Shown here: positions 14,882-15,012 of the stretch, in pieces
How positions within the stretch are numbered: position 1 is the stretch's first letter
Layout: the number at the start of each line of letters is the position of its first letter
Origin: Oscillospiraceae bacterium
GTDB lineage: Bacteria > Bacillota_A > Clostridia > Oscillospirales > CAG-272
Assembly (NCBI GenBank): GCA_015064665.1
Contig: SVRU01000070.1
Coordinates: forward strand, 1 to 15,012
Length of the DNA stretch: 15,012 bases
Direction: 5' to 3'
Position numbers and translations under genes: made by a program
Notes under the pieces: model-generated
The model's database searches: none
Told to the model about the DNA's origin: nothing
What the model saw: the letters and a program-made list of their open reading frames with translations, nothing else

Positions 14882-14978
14882 GGGACTGTCTCATTAAGAA
14901 TTCAAATAAATCAAGACAAAAACACGAAAAACACGGTCAGAATTGTAGTTTTAGCGAATTCTTAATGAGAACAGAACC
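14882..14978. repeat. Imperfect inverted repeat with IS-end-like sequence
   Basis: TCTCATTAAGAATTC (14889-14903) is the exact reverse complement of 14956-14970; the pairing extends by CTG/CAG (14886-14888 / 14972-14974) past one bulged A. The left arm begins GGGACTGTCTCATTAAG, a form common at the ends of Firmicutes insertion sequences. The 52-nt interior has no gene. A MITE-like remnant is more likely than a terminator, because no T-run follows. Bases 14979-15012 show nothing recognisable. Confidence 0.4.
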
Positions 14979-15012
14979 TCGGGGCGAACGAATTTGGAGC
15001 AGAAATCCTTGG

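Overview
The window looks like chromosomal accessory-metabolism DNA from a member of the Bacillota, most likely an uncultured gut or rumen Clostridia (Oscillospiraceae- or Christensenellales-like). This rests on strong GGAGG-type ribosome binding sites, TTGACA/TATAAT promoters, moderate GC, a signal-less DUF11 protein and the style of the AraC, PHP and sugar-isomerase families. I cannot name a species. There are ten genes, no rRNA or complete tRNA, no CRISPR array and no transposase gene.

Left module (+ strand, 197-4020): a GH43/GH117-like five-bladed propeller protein, a PHP-domain metallohydrolase with an intact active site, and an unusual two-phosphatase fusion (histidine phosphatase plus a degenerate calcineurin-like domain). 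The last two overlap by 4 bp, so this is probably one operon. A structured inverted repeat lies upstream and a weak terminator downstream. Next comes a stand-alone DUF11-repeat protein (4335-5192) with a strong ribosome binding site, ended by a perfect 19-bp terminator hairpin. The 450-bp gap after it holds a 279-bp element whose 21-bp terminal inverted repeats resemble a tRNA 3' end.

Centre-right: two catabolic modules, each with its own divergent AraC regulator. On the - strand (9351 to 5643) three overlapping genes encode an Old Yellow Enzyme-type reductase with an Fe-S cysteine set, a short-chain dehydrogenase and an SdhA/FrdA-like flavoprotein. The AraC gene at 9483 (+) faces away from them. 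On the + strand (11263-14874) an L-arabinose/L-fucose-isomerase-like protein is followed after 3 nt by a 714-aa protein with GH42-like layout. The AraC gene at 10302-11114 (-) faces away from it. The two regulator genes are tail to tail, 36 bp apart, so the region is close to mirror-symmetric. Promoters with 15-17 bp spacers are visible in both divergent gaps.

Working hypothesis (inference): the region handles glycosylated and/or enone-bearing plant or host compounds. The glycosidase-like proteins would release sugar, the isomerase would process it, and the OYE + SDR + flavoprotein set would reduce or oxidise the remaining part. The same three enzyme families cooperate in bacterial daidzein-to-equol reduction and, in part, in bile-acid dehydroxylation. 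There are no transporters or sugar kinases in the window, so they must lie elsewhere. The most distinctive findings are this reductive trio, the fusion phosphatase that has lost only its metal-1 histidines, the uncharacterised 714-aa protein, and the 279-bp inverted-repeat element.
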